A stretch of DNA of 64,000 bases from Typha latifolia (GCA_019914945.1 CM034107.1:1922001-1986000); one strand, 5' to 3'. Shown: positions 1-13,179, counted from the first letter of the stretch. Made by a program: numbers and translations. The notes: generated by a model not told the origin, from the letters alone.

Positions 1-1
1 T

Positions 2-1237
2 AGCAGATGGCGACAGCACCAACTGGAAGTGAAGAATGTGTTTCTTCATGGGGACTTGTTAGAGGAAGTGTACATGAAGATACCCCCAGGCTTCAACACA
101 AACCAAACAGTAAGCAAGGTATGTTGGTTGAGGAAGTTATTGTACAGACTGAAGCAGTCTCCTCGAGCTTGCTTTGACAAATTCAGGAGAGCTATGATAT
201 GCATGGGATATCAACAAATCAATGCTGACCACACAGTGTTCTTCTGATAGCATAAATGTCATACTACTATGCTCATAGTTTATGTTGATCATATGATCAT
301 CACGAGTGATGATGAGAAGGAAATTGCCCAACTGAAGATGAGACTGGCCAAAGAATTTGAGGTGAAGGACCTAGGTCTGCTCAGATACTTCCTTGGGATT
401 GAGGTGTCTCGTGGAGCAGAGGGGATTGTTATATCTCAGAGGAAGTATGTGCTAGACTTGCTTACCGAGACTAGCATGCTAGGATGTAGGTCTGCAATCA
501 CTCCTATTAATCAGAGGCATAAGTTGAGCAGGGATGCTAGAGAGCCAATTGATCGGGAGAGATATCAGAGGTTAGTAGGCCGGCTGATTTACCTAGGTCA
601 CACTCTTCCTAATATTTCATTTGCAGTGAGCGTGGTGAGCCACTACATGCATGACCCAAAGAAAGGCCACATGGATGCAGTTTACCACATCCTAAGGTAT
701 TTGAAGGGTTCTTCAGGAAAGGGGTTGTTGTTTAGGAACAATGGTCACTTAGACATTGAGGCTTATAGTGATTTTGATTGGGCAAGCTGCACTGATGACA
801 GAAGGTCCACCTCGGGGTATTGCGTCTTTGTGGGAGGTAACTTGATTTTCTAGAAGAGCAAGAAGCAATCAGTGGTAGCGCGGTCTACAGCTGAAGCTAA
901 GTATAGAGCAATGGCGTTGAGAGTCTCCGAATTGTTATGGTTGAAGGCTATTCTGGTGGAGTTAAAGATAGACAGAGGTACTCACATGAGACTCTTGTGT
1001 GATAACAAGTCAGCCATTAGCATTGCCAACAACCCGATGCAACATAATAGAACCAAGCACATTGAGATCGATAGGTTTTTTTTTATCAAGGAAAAGCTGG
1101 ATGGAGGACTACTAAAACTAAGTCATGTTCTGACTAAATATCAAGTGGCAGATTGCCTCACCAAGGGTCTTAGCTCATTAGGTCTTTTTAGATTATGTGA
1201 CAAGATGGGCTTGGTTGATATCTTTCGCCCATCTTGA
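2..1237 (+). mobile_element. Ty1/copia retrotransposon relic: 3' part of reverse transcriptase and RNase H
   Basis: One frame reads through the end of a copia reverse transcriptase and its RNase H. Landmarks are NVFLHGDLLEEVYMKIPPGF near 47-109, the catalytic-loop region IVYVDHM near 275, RYFLGIEVSR near 382, and the RNase H blocks DFDWASC near 772, RSTAEAKYRAM near 881 and TKHIEID near 1053. The element is dead. Stops lie at 245-250 (two in a row) and 851-853. The second Asp of the YVDD box is His, and the Glu expected before YRA in RNase H is Lys. Gag, protease and integrase would lie left of the window. The coding part ends just before a purine tract and a likely LTR. It runs opposite to the adjoining ABCC gene. 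Family assignment is certain; element age and left boundary are not visible. Confidence 0.93.
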
Positions 1238-1480
1238 GGGGGGGTGTTGAGAGTTGGATTAATACAATTATGTAATAAGCCAAAGGGCTATTTGAAAGAT
1301 GTACACTACTATACAGACCCAGTTAAGCAATAGAGAAGTTGAGTTTTTCTGACCTAAATTATTCACAAAAGGTGTCATTCTGAGCTATTCAAAATTATCT
1401 GCAACCTAAATTCTGTGATTGTTCTAAATTCCAAGCAAATTTTCAGAGAGGAGGAACAAAGGGAAAAAAGGAAAAGAAAT
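1235..1480 (+). repeat. Polypurine tract and putative start of copia 3' LTR
   Basis: A purine run (gaggggggg, 1236-1244) follows the RNase H stop directly, as expected for a copia polypurine tract. The next bases are TGTTGAGAG from 1245, a typical LTR start. I cannot place the LTR end: no second LTR copy is in the window for comparison and no clear CA end or target duplication stands out. The right limit is therefore arbitrary and the LTR may be truncated. Confidence 0.55.
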
Positions 1481-1516
1481 GCAGGATCATTTAACATTTA
1501 GAGGTGACATGCTCAC

Positions 1517-4500
1517 TGTGAGTAAATCAAGATCATGCTGTAGTGCAGTCACTTCTATTGCCCTTTCATAGCACGATGGTCGGAAAGGAGAACCAAACAA
1601 TATATTATCACGTACCTGTGCAGAAAAAGATTTACACTGAACATCAACACAGTACAACAATGAAAAAAAAGAGTAAGAAACCATAGCTTACAGTAGCATT
1701 AAATATCCATGAAATTTGAGGAACATAAGCAACTGTTCCACGAATAACAACAGATGTATCTGTTCCTTCCACTGGTGGTAGCTCGCCAAGCATTGCAGAT
1801 ACCAGAGATGTTTTTCCCTCTCCAGTACTTCCTACAACTGCTACTAAGCTACCAACAGGTACGTCCAAATTGATATTCGATAGTGTTGGCCGCTCAGCCT
1901 GCCAATATTTGCTATATTACATGACAATACACAGAAATTCAAACATAAACATTCCAAAAGGAAGAAGCTTATAACCAACCACAAGGAAGCAACAAAAGAG
2001 TATGAAAAGTGACTTGAATAAGACATAAATATAAATTATTTATATATGAAGTCTAAACTAAAAAGTAACTACTATTTTTTCAATATCTATCTCTTCCCTT
2101 TCTACCACTCACACTCCCACAAATAAAAAAAACCTCACTCACTAACTCTCTCACACTAAGTCTCTCTCCTACTAACTCTCTTAACCACTACTCTCTCCCC
2201 CACTAACTCTATCTCTATAAACTCTCTCTCCCTTAGAAAAAACTCGCTTTCCCTCATCCTCTCCCTATCTGACTACCTCCTCTCTCCCTCTCCAATTCCT
2301 TCCTCTCTTTTTCTCCCTGGCACTCTCACTCTTCCTCTCCCACTTTCTCTCCCCCCTAAGTCGATGCTTCTCCGACGTAGTTCCGACCACTATCAACGTC
2401 CAGTGAAATCTTTCGATGCAGATTCAGCACTGTCGACCTCCAGCTCCCTTTTTCTTCCGAAACGAACCGGGTATTGGCCGATCCAGCCAAAATCAGTCAT
2501 TGGACTAGTTTCAGCCCTGGATCAGGATAGGCTATCCGGTTCAGCCAATCTCGCTTGGAATCAACCGAGAATAACTTCCGTGGGTTAAACATACTAATTG
2601 CCGCTCATACTAATTTACACAATTTATTGGATGAACAATTGAACACAAGTATAGCAGACCTTGGACTCCCACGAGAAGTACCCATTCTTGATTGAGATGG
2701 CTGGAAGTTCTGGATCAAGAGGTGCATTTGGCAAAAGGGTTCTCTCTTCAGCTAAGAATAGTTCTTCTAGACGTTGTAATGACACATTAGCATTCACAAC
2801 CTGGAATAACGAATGCGAAAACAATACATATTAGAAAATGTGTGATGCTTGAAGCAACCATGTCAGTGGCAGTTAAGGAGTATGTCTACAGTGAAAAGAT
2901 GAAGCAACTAAGGCTAGTCAAGAACAGTGCAAAGCAGACATAATATACCAGCCCCAGGGACAATCATAAAAAATTACACTTAAATTTTATTAGCTTAAGC
3001 AGTATCAAATATTTGCCTATATATCTACAGTCAACTTAAAGAATCAAATCGAGTCACAAACAGAAATAGTGCTTCATTGTTTTTACTTTTTATCAACTGG
3101 AATCAACCAACCTTGAGAAGCAGCCAGAAATAAAAAATGAGATGACCATTAAGTAAATGAACTGGAAAGCAAGAACTCCCTAGGAAAGACTCTTGATTCA
3201 AGTTGTAGTTTGAAACTTTTGAGCATTAATCATTTCTATTCCAATATACTGCTGGTCTTAACTAGTTAGAAGTAACTTTTCTGCTCCTTAGGTTGTTGCT
3301 TCAGAAGTTCAACCATTTGACACTTGGGAAAGACAAACAATCTAATTCTATCTCTATTGCAATTACTCAGTTTGTCCTGGTGCTTCTGCAGAATGCAGGA
3401 TATTCATATAACAGTATGCCAGGCCAGGAGAAAATAGGGAGAAAGGAATTGAAAGTTAACCATAGATGTGCTATGGCATATTAGGTCAGACTGTGTGAAG
3501 GGAGAAATGAGAAAGAGCGAACCAGTTAGAAGCAGGTATCTGCAAGTAGTGTTGTTGCTGAAGTTTTAGTTTAGATAAGAGAACAAAGTTTAAATTGTTC
3601 AAAGCTTCAATCTATCAAGATAATTCATATTAGCTTCATAGACAATCTTCTCATCGAGCAACTTAGGAGTCAACAGCCATCATTCAAGGATTAAGAAAAA
3701 GAAAAATAAGTGATGAGAGCACTGTACCTGAGTAATCAAATTTGGTAGCATGAACAGAGGGAACCTTAACACTGCAAAAAGCGAAAGTGAAGTAAATGCC
3801 TTTGCAGGTGTTAGTTCTCCTCCAAGTAGAGAGTAAACCCCAAACGATACTACTGTGACCAAAACTGGAATGCTGTTCAGGATAAAAGTATTCAACTGCA
3901 AATATGAAAATTAGTCATATATTAAGGAACTAAATTAACAGAGTTCATACGCTGATCTCAATAGAACACTATAAAAAAGCCATAGTTAACTCAATGTGTA
4001 AACGACATGCAAAATGTACAGAAATATGAAAGGATCTTACCGCAGCTAACAGTTGAGACTTACGGAACCATGAAAGTTCATCATCCCGAATGATCTGTAC
4101 CTTCAATTGGAAGCTCTGCTCCCATGCATAACATCTGTGCAAAGAGAACGTTTTGACTTTAGAACAAGTTAACATAATTTCTACGAAAATTAACAAGGAT
4201 GCCCAAGTCAAGTAAAAGCATACTTGACAGTATCCATAGCAGCCAATATTTCATTCATAAGACCAATACGCTTGTCAGTCCGTTGCAGTCCTTCCTTAGT
4301 TAATTTTCGCATTCTGCTTATCACAAGGGTCTGACATGAAATAAAAGAATGAAAATTAGAGAGGTGTGAAAAAATTAAAGTAGATTATGCATGAAGTCTT
4401 CCTGATTTCCAAACTTCTACCAGCCTTGAAACTTGTCATATAATAAAAGCACTTGCAGGAATATAAATCATGCTGGACAGAGATACTTTTATATTTCAAA

Positions 4501-7500
4501 GCAATATTATGAACTTAAAGATTGGCATTATCACGATTTTTCATCCATAAGTAGTAGATAAAACAATTTATCAGCCTAGAAATGTTTAATATTAAAATCG
4601 TCTAACTTTATTATCTAAAACCTCTGGTTCAAATAATACTTGAATATCTCAGTAACCAAAGATAAAGGAGAAGAGAAAAGAAAAGGCTAGATTTTGAAGG
4701 AAAGACTTCCATAAACACTTCTAATGGAAAAAAAATTGCTCCTCTTAAAAGTAAAGAGAATATCAAGAACTTGCTAAAGATTCCCAAAAGCATATTTTTA
4801 TACTTGGAGTGTACCTAATCCAGAAATTATAGATTAATGAAGAGATTATAATTACTTCAAAAGGACCACATATTTAACAAGAATATGTTTTCAATCTACT
4901 ATTCTGGAAGCTAATCATATAGACTGAATTCTCATACCGTGTGGGAGGAAAATAATACCAAGACTTGATCAGACAAGAAATGATGTAGCAAATCAGACAT
5001 GTGTCTTGAAAAAAGGATTTTGAAAGAAACTTATGATAGCCTTCTATTATATATATATATATATATTTGGTTTAGGAACTGATTTGTTGAGTATGATCCA
5101 AGTATTCAACAATTATTCTCTACAAACTCATCCTCAGTTTTACTGCATTGAACAAACCAAGAGTTAATGGTGGTACTTGCATCTTCTTCAACCAACTTAC
5201 CAGTTTGATGATCAGGAGAGTGGCCCATATATGCCTTAAACATGGTTTTGGTTAAAGGTCATACAAGAAGCAAACATGTAACTAACACAGTAAGTTTGAA
5301 ATGAAAGTACAGTCTGTAATCCAACTACAGGACTCATCTTTGGATGCTAGCATGCTTATTATTGCAGACAGATTGAAAAAAAAGGAACATATTCACTTTA
5401 GCAATACAGCTATTGTAGAAAAAGAAGGATCAATCTTGGCACAACCATTAATATATCAAAACAAATATCACAGATAGAGTGGAAACATTAATAAATCATG
5501 TGAGACGACATTAAATGAATGACTGTTACTCACATAGTCTATTCAGATCATAACTAAAAGCAGCCTACAAGTATTGGTACACCTCATTCAGACATAGACA
5601 ATAGAAACTAATAAAATGCTTTAAGATTAAACTAACATTAAAATTCAGGCACTAAAGCTTAGGTATAAAACAGGAAAATCAAGTATTGATAAGCCTTGAG
5701 TAATGAAACCACCATAGAACTGAAGCAGCAAGACTTGTAATCTATAAGCAAGATATTCAATAAATATAAGCAAGGCAAACAATTTAGGAAACATGAGAAA
5801 AGATAAATATATTACCTGAACAGGGAACATAAGAACGAGCATTAATGAGCCAGCAAGCGATGCAACACCTAGTTGCTGATATAAAAGAAAAAGAGACATA
5901 ATAATGCGAAAAGGAGCTGACCATAGACTGTGAAGCTGCTGGCATATTTGCTGCAAAAATAAGAATTTGTGTCATTGAAAATTTTCATGGGATAAGTTCA
6001 AAGATCACTTTGAATTTTGAAGAACTCAAACATCCATTCATAGAAAGTCAAACTGAACAGCACTTATATTTGGCTAAATAATTACATTGACAAAATTCAC
6101 CAAAATGAGAGCTTGCATAGATGATCTAGAGTCTAGCATTTGAATGGGTGAACTAGAAAAGTATTATCTTGACCAATAACCACTATATCAGGATAAAGTG
6201 CAACTTATCACTCATTCACTCTTCATCATTATTTGGTATTTCTTTTGTGACAAATCAAAATTTTAGATATTCTATTTCATAAGGACTGGCCTAGTGCTTA
6301 ATTCCTTCAGTTTTCATAACTTAAATTTATATGAAAAAAACAATAAGGTTGAGCAATTAAGCTACTATCCAGTGATATCATATAAAGTATTCTACTACAA
6401 ATATAAGGGCTATATAAGGAGAAATGACCTGAAGTGCTTCAGCATCAGTTGTCATCAAATTAGTTATCTTCCCAGAAGCAAATTTTCTGCGACTTTCATG
6501 TGTTAGTCTCAGTGACTTACGAAACACAGATGCCACCTGTAAAAGGGATAAAGACACCAAGCACATAGGACAATTAAAGGCAATAGAGAACAGAAAATTG
6601 AAAGTTGAAACCATCATCTAAAGTTGATATTACAGTCTTAAAGCAAGCTTTGAAATATCAAGAGACAAAACCAGGTGAAATCTTGCTGACATAGATTGGT
6701 ATTTCAATCAATTAATTTAGGTTATAGTATAGGATTATAATTAGCAGAACACATTTGAGTTTATGTTGTACTACAATCCATTTTCAACTTGTATACTACA
6801 AGCCCTATATTTTCATTTTACTTGCCAAAGGCACCTCTCACAGAGCCTAAACATAACGTCGAGTTAACTTAACAATGGAACTATGCAAATGCAAACTACT
6901 ATATTGCAATTAAGCTGAAATGATATTTGAATCTCTCCTCAAATGGAGTAGAACTACAGTATACTACCACTGAATTTCCCTAGATAACGTGATGAATGAA
7001 AAGCTGCAGAACAAAATTTTACCAATTCAATTGGACTATTGTACCCAGGATAAAAGCATTTAGTTTATTTTGTACCAACTTTGCCTGTTGCCCATGTACT
7101 AGAAAATGCAGCACAATTTGGTAGGACGATGGAGATAACCTGGTTATCATCAGACAGACTTATTGCCAGTTCTATTCTATTTGCCGAGGAATTACAAGAG
7201 CTTTCTGAAGGAGGAGTACTGAAAACATGTTAGGAGAGGGGATGGAGTTTTCTTTTGAGAGAAGAGTGATCTATACCAGTGTAATGAAAAATTATTATGT
7301 AATTCATATGCGTTTGAAATTTCATTAGATACATACCAAGGTAGACCTCAGTCTGAAGCCAACACGCATAACATTCTGAAAGTACTGTGCTTCACAAAGG
7401 ACACCAAATGTCTGAAATATAAATATTAAGTTAGCAAGAAAAGGAACCTTAACTGGACTATAACTCGACCAAAGTTCACAAACAACAGAAATCATACATG

Positions 7501-10500
7501 AAACACAGGTAACATTATAATGAACTATTCTCTATTTCTCAAATTGCATGCAATACATGTTTCTACATATGAATAGCTTTACACAGGTTTTAGGAATTTG
7601 AAAGTTGTTCTAAGAGGAAACAAGAGGTAATAGATTAGAAAACCTCATGATCGTAAAGAAAGCTAGCAGCAAAGCTCAACAAAAGTATGAAGTATGAACA
7701 ATAATTAGAGATGCTTCTATGTGTTCAAACATGTTAGTTCTAAACAGGGCATCAATAAATAAATATAGTGATGCTCAGAGAGTACAAGAAGAGAAAACCT
7801 AGAAGGATACATGCACTAATAACATTAAGTTTCAACAGGGCATATTCAGCTTGAATATATGGTTTCATAGTTCGTACCACTCCGGCAAATATTGAGAAGG
7901 CATAAATATAGCCATGCCAAGATGGATCTCCCTTTTGCATAGACTGCATGAAATATGAGCATTTATTAGAGATATAACAAGCACAGAATTGATGGAAGAA
8001 GAAAAAAGAACAACAGGATATCCATAATTGCAGGTTCTATATTAGCAGACCCACACATTAAGAAGAATATACCTCTAACAGCAGGTTCAATACTAATGGG
8101 CCCACAAATTGAGAAGCATCATTCCCAATCTACAAGTGCAAAATAAATTTGTGAAAATGAAAATGCATCCATCATTAGCTATCAGATTGATAAGATCTGC
8201 AGAAAGAGACCATTGTCAGTAGTGTAACAAGGTTTTCTCCTTAGTTAGCACATGATTACAAATTCCAAAGGCTGATAGGAAGGGTTTATACCTCTAGTTA
8301 TTAATTGACATCTGACCAGAATCACAGAATTTCCAAGAAATCAATAATATATAGAGCAAGGATTTATCAGACCACATCATGGAGCTGAAAGGTGCATCTC
8401 TTTATAGCAAAATTTGCAAAAACAAATATCAACACGGATAATCTCATTAACAGTCATCATGGATTAACGGTGTCATTCTAGAACATTTTATATGCAGGCA
8501 TCTAATAGGTTTCAACAAAGCAATTAAACCATAATCAAGCACTGTATGATCTTTTTTTTTTAGTTTCTAGCACTCTATTACTATTAGCATGGTATATGGC
8601 TTTTTTATGCAATGTATCATTACTATAAATGTTGATGATCTAATGTACATCAGTAGATTTCACAAGAAAATGTAGAATGTAGAAACTTAAGCTCTTAATT
8701 CTTACCTTAAAAAACCCTCCTAACCAGAATCTGAAGACAAAGCAAGAACAAAGGTGAATCTCTTCTGAAGTAATAAAAAAAATATGCAAATAAACAAATA
8801 TAGAAGCAAATGTAGACTGTAGAGTAGAACTCTTTACTCTTAGAAGTTAGAACATTTTCTTAGTAGTTGAGATTCAAGAAAGTGCAAATATCACTTATAC
8901 CTCCCCCCAAGGCTATGATTAAGTGCTCTCAACAGCCAAGGTCTAGGTCTTTGAGCCTCCTTGACCCAGCATCTCTGAAATCTGAAACAACAAGGAAGAA
9001 GGTTGATGATGACAATTTGAAGAGGTGTAGGAAGATAATGCAAGAAATGACACAACACACCTGCTATTCAATGTCTCAGTCTCATCCCATGAATCTAATT
9101 TCCAAACATCCTTCTCAGTGATGGGCCTTTTATAACCTTGTCGCATTAGAGGAGTCATCCATGAAAAGATAATATCTAAAAGAAACAACATGGTACAAAT
9201 AAAAAACTGAGGGGGGAAATTTCACCCAAGGTCCATTATAGTGTCTAATGCTTGAAATCATTTCTGTGCAAAAAATAGGCCTCCTTGAACTTACTGGATA
9301 ATATACTAACATGCCGTTCAGGACAAATCTGTTCTCCCCCAGGAAGTGTTTCATAACCCGTGTTATCAACGAGAACCTCATTTCTAATGGAACTATATCC
9401 TGGATAAGGATCCAAATTCGGAAGATAAACCAGAAGGAGGACTCCAAAGAAAAACTGCATTTTAGGAAAAATGAGGAATTAAAACAAATAGATACTACCT
9501 GTACAATCACAGCCATGGTGCAACAAAAAAAAAATAGTCCAAGAGGCATGAAGTTATCAGAAAGATATTAGATGCACTACGATTCATAAGAAACTCAGTG
9601 AGCTCTCATTTACTTCTGAGCTGCATGTAGTTAATATAATGATATAGGATGTGAAAAAAGAAGAAAACCTGGCATATTATCTCGCTGGTGTACAAATAAA
9701 ATATTGACCTGTACAAGCAATATATAAATGTTAGTAATACCACATACCATATGAAATTATATTATCTTTGGATAAAGGGGTGATGTACAGTGATAATATG
9801 TGAAAGATGCAGGTTTGGACCTTAATCTCCAAATGCATTCCATATAAACCTCATACATATGCAACAACCAAGCCTTTACTCCCAACTATTTATGGTTGCT
9901 AGCTAACTATACATATATAAGTAGTTAAACAACAGACTTTACCCTAAAAATTTAGTAAATGTTTTAACACATTTGAAACCAACAACTGTGCTTTCGGATG
10001 ATTATAAAACACTAATCTCAAGGTGGGAAGATATGTAAATCTTTTAGCAAAATTTCAACATAAAATTTATAGCCCATCCCATATATAGATATACAGAGTA
10101 TCTGTGAGTGTGTGATGGTACATCATTGTCATTTTGCATGTGTTCGGATGTACACATCGTTACTCACGTTGTGGAAGTTCAATCTCTAAGAGAAACTGCA
10201 TCCATAAGAATTAAGGAAAAAGGCTAAATGGAACATAAAAGAGGAAGATGAAATTAACTAACAGCATAGAGACTAATAACTTACTTGTCATAGTACTGTC
10301 TGACTGAGAGAACAAGATTGAACATTGCGGCTTGTCCCACCAAAATATAGATGACCACAAATCGGATATACCACCTAAATTCACGAATGTAAACTTTTGT
10401 CTCTACTGCAATCATGACAAGCATACAGCACCAAGCAGAAGTCTCCATAAGCACTGAAACTATCTGCAAAAGAACAAGGTTGCCATGCTCGTAAACATAA

Positions 10501-11587
10501 AACAAGATAAGAGTATAAGACAAGTGCAATGAGGCAGAGGATAACAAATACCTACCATTCTATCGAAAAAAAGAACAAGGCTGCAATGCTCATAAACATA
10601 AAACAAGGCTGTAATGCTCATAAACATAAAACAAGACAAGAGTATAAGACAAGTCCAATGAGGCAGAGGATAACAAATACCTACCCTTCTATCGAACAAA
10701 ATGAAATAATAAGTAAAAAATTGTTAAGGTTCAAAATACCAATTGCAGTTTCATCTTGTATTGGTCTTGTGGAGTTCCAATTTCAGCAGCTTTAACTAAA
10801 ATAGCCTTAAGAAATGCTAAAAGAAATTTGAAAACAAAATGTAGAGAATGAAACAGCCTAGAAAACATAAATTTCAACATTCTTGATATATCTAAATGAA
10901 GTTTTTGACCAATTTTAGTGCTCTTCAGAAACTGTACAATGAGAGCATGCAACCAAATCTACATTATTTCCATGTCATGCGTGGAGAATGATCGACTAAT
11001 CTATGAATCATCACAACACTCATTTGTTGACCAAGGAAAGGGGAATGTAAAAGGAAAAAAGGGAAAAAAAACCCTAATGCAACATCAAAAGAATGTCATC
11101 TTAAGATCCAATGGTACAATATTGAATAGTGGCCACCAATATAAGATTCACACAGATGATAGAAATGGAACAGATAAGCACCAATCATCAGCTATTGGAT
11201 CAAACTAGATAAAGATTCAACTATTCAAGAACATGTAATTAGTAAGGGGCTCACCTCAAAAGGAGCAAGACTAGCCTGCCCATCCAAATTCGTTATCGAC
11301 AAGCCCATGATCAGCCTAAACAGCGGTTCTCCCGTGCAGTACGCGGCGAGTAGCCCGAGCATGTAATTATAGTACGGCGACCGCAAAACATACCTTTCGA
11401 CTGTGAGATCTCTCCTAATCCTCCATATTCTATAGAAGCAGCACGCAAAGAGAACCAAATGGGAGATGCAGATCACCAAGGTCCCGATGCTGCACGGCGT
11501 GTACGGACCGAAAGCATTCTCCACCGCTCTCGACCACACGCCGTTCTCCACCGGCCGGCAGTACCATTCCAGGGGCTTAAAAGCCAT
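1517..11587 (-). CDS. ABCC2: ABCC1/ABCC2-type ABC transporter (MRP), 5' half only
   Basis: ABCC1/2 proteins of plants pump glutathione conjugates and phytochelatin complexes into the vacuole. Exons, 5' to 3': 11255-11587, 10285-10463, 9669-9708, 9295-9454, 9061-9175, 8901-8981, 8706-8730, 8073-8129, 7878-7943, 7337-7411, 6429-6536, 5816-5950, 4224-4330, 4041-4134, 3728-3895, 2660-2800, 1692-1898, 1517-1615. They give 730 codons in one frame, all with GT-AG introns. The start [12 protein letters not shown] matches the family. TMD0 and the first transmembrane domain ([32 protein letters not shown]) are followed by NBD1 with Walker [10 protein letters not shown] (651-659) and Q-loop YVPQ. The last exon ends HDLDLLT at a plausible donor (GTGAGC). 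The ABC signature, Walker B, TMD2 and NBD2 are not in the window. They are either left of the copia insertion or lost. Family members are about 1,620 residues. Confidence 0.92.
2085..2620. other. CT-rich block plus non-intronic-looking insert inside an ABCC intron
   Basis: Within the intron 1899-2659, bases about 2090-2360 are almost pure C/T/A runs built on ctctctccc and actaactctc. They are followed at 2363-2590 by a more GC-balanced stretch containing an unremarkable 74-residue open frame. The neighbouring introns are plain AT-rich, so an inserted element is likely. I see no terminal repeats or recognisable domain. Confidence 0.4.
5048..5067. repeat. (AT)n microsatellite
   Basis: A perfect AT dinucleotide run in the ABCC intron between the exons at 4224-4330 and 5816-5950. 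The rest of that 1.5 kb intron is AT-rich and featureless. Confidence 0.9.
10466..10697. repeat. Imperfect tandem duplication beside the ABCC exon 2 acceptor
   Basis: Unit 1 (about 10466-10568) and unit 2 (about 10569-10697) share the order: aagaacaaggytgc, aaacataaaacaag, agagtataagacaagt, caatgaggcagaggataac, aaatacctacc, ttctatcga. Unit 2 also holds an internal duplication of about 27 bases (aacataaaacaaggctgtaatgctcat type). The array begins a few bases on the intron side of the exon 2 acceptor, so one copy occupies the branch-point zone of intron 1. Confidence 0.85.
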
Positions 11588-11918
11588 CTACAGCAAAACC
11601 TCCAAAATCACTAAGCCTGTACTGAATTAACCATCAACCATCAACCATCCTAGCTCCAGTAACACATTCATCAAACATTTTGGTACATGAATCGAAAAGC
11701 GAAACCTACACCTTTTTAGCCACCAAACTGGATTAACCAGCAGAAAGATTCGAACAAAACCACTTTAAAAGCATCCAAACGAGACGAATATAGCAAAGAA
11801 AACTTTCGGCTGAGTTACTCTATCCATTCCTCAAGCCTAGCAATAAGACAATCCAAACTACCAACGCGAATAATTACTCTCATTGGAGAGAGAGAGAGAG
11901 AGAGAGAGTAATTATTAC
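11588..11918 (-). other. Probable 5'UTR intron of the ABCC gene
   Basis: Immediately before the ABCC start codon the minus strand reads ttttgctgtag, a good acceptor. A matching donor, ACAGAG|GTAATA, lies at 11918/11919. The implied first exon is non-coding and runs from 11919 to roughly 12080. The intron carries a (GA)n run at 11886-11908 just inside the donor. Splice consensus only; no transcript evidence. Confidence 0.5.
11886..11908. repeat. (GA)n microsatellite
   Basis: A perfect GA/CT dinucleotide run in the leader region of the ABCC gene. Similar runs lie in the leaders of DDB1 and the ARF gene. Confidence 0.9.
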
Positions 11919-13179
11919 CTCTGTTGTACGAAGAGTACTTGATGGGATCTGGGAGGCTCATAAAAGTAAAGCCGCTGCTGCCGATCGTGAGATTTTTATC
12001 TCAAAAAGGCTCTGTCGCAAATTATTCGCGATTCGATTCGCTGAGGGAGTGGAGGGAGAAAGAGATTGGTGAACTGTGAATACCCACGCAGGGATCGAAT
12101 CGTCGTCAGGCGTCAGCGCTTACGAGAAATTCACAGTGGATGGATGGTGCATTACTACCCAACAACTTCCCCACAATTATCCAATCAATGCGAATCAATG
12201 CTGTCAGCGCTTACGCAAAAGCTACCCAAATAAACTTTCCCAGTATCTTCCTATAAAATAGTTCCCCGGGCGTTTTATAATTTACGCCCTATATTTATTG
12301 TTATTATCGTTCCCGTCCTCTGTATTATAGATAATTACATTAAGACCCTTAAAGTATTTCTCATCTCTACTTGTACAGTTATGCTCACTTATCACTTTTT
12401 GAAATACACCTTGTTGACCTCCTAAATTATAAAAAATCACTCACTTCTAACTGTATTAATCAAAAATATCAAATAAATAGTTTACCCCCCCACACACACT
12501 TTGCTCTATTTCGTTTTCTAAAATAAAGAAAAATGGTCCCTAAATATTTTATTGTACAGCTTGTTTAAGAGCTGATGCTCTATTTCCCCTTTAATATTCG
12601 GGGTATCAAATTGTAAGTCTACAAACTTTTTATTAAAAAAAAACTAATATAAAGTTATTTTAAAGATTTTCAATAGATAAGGGAGTAAATGTGTTATAAA
12701 AAATAAATTAAGGGGTCTTATGCAAAAATAGACAACAATTGCGGGGTCTATGTGTTATTATTCCTATTTACTACCACCTAGAATCATCGATGTGCGGAAT
12801 TTTATATGTGATAAGGGTCTTAACCGTAAATAGATCCTAATTAGCACCTTCTTTAATATATAGGTGCTAACAACCTTATCAAGCGACCTTCATAGAGTAT
12901 TTAAGAGATATTATATAATAAACGATGGTGATAATGACAAATGATTTATTTCTAATTGCAAAAAGTCAACAGTTTTGGATCTTTAAATTCAAAAGTAGTG
13001 GAGCTGCAAGCTGCCAGAGGAGCCCACGGTTGTTCACTCGTTGACTATATTGATAGCTATAGGGTGCTTTTCTTGGGTAGTTTTTGTAGGAAGTTAGATT
13101 GGTAATCTCAATTGCATGTCTCCTAAACCCACCCATTTGCCCCCAAAGTTTCCATCATTTTAGATTCATAGATAAAATA

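Noticed and set aside
1487..1516. Extension of the last ABCC exon as [10 protein letters not shown] then a stop, as if a deletion had fused it to VSMARA.
   Set aside because: The VSM match is only three residues. A good GTGAGC donor at 1516 explains the sequence without a deletion.
12300..12780. Similarity in style between AT-rich stretches near 12300-12780, 33600-33800 and 47330-47615, considered as one repeat family.
   Set aside because: They share low-complexity words such as aattac and ttaagg but I could not align them as one element by eye.
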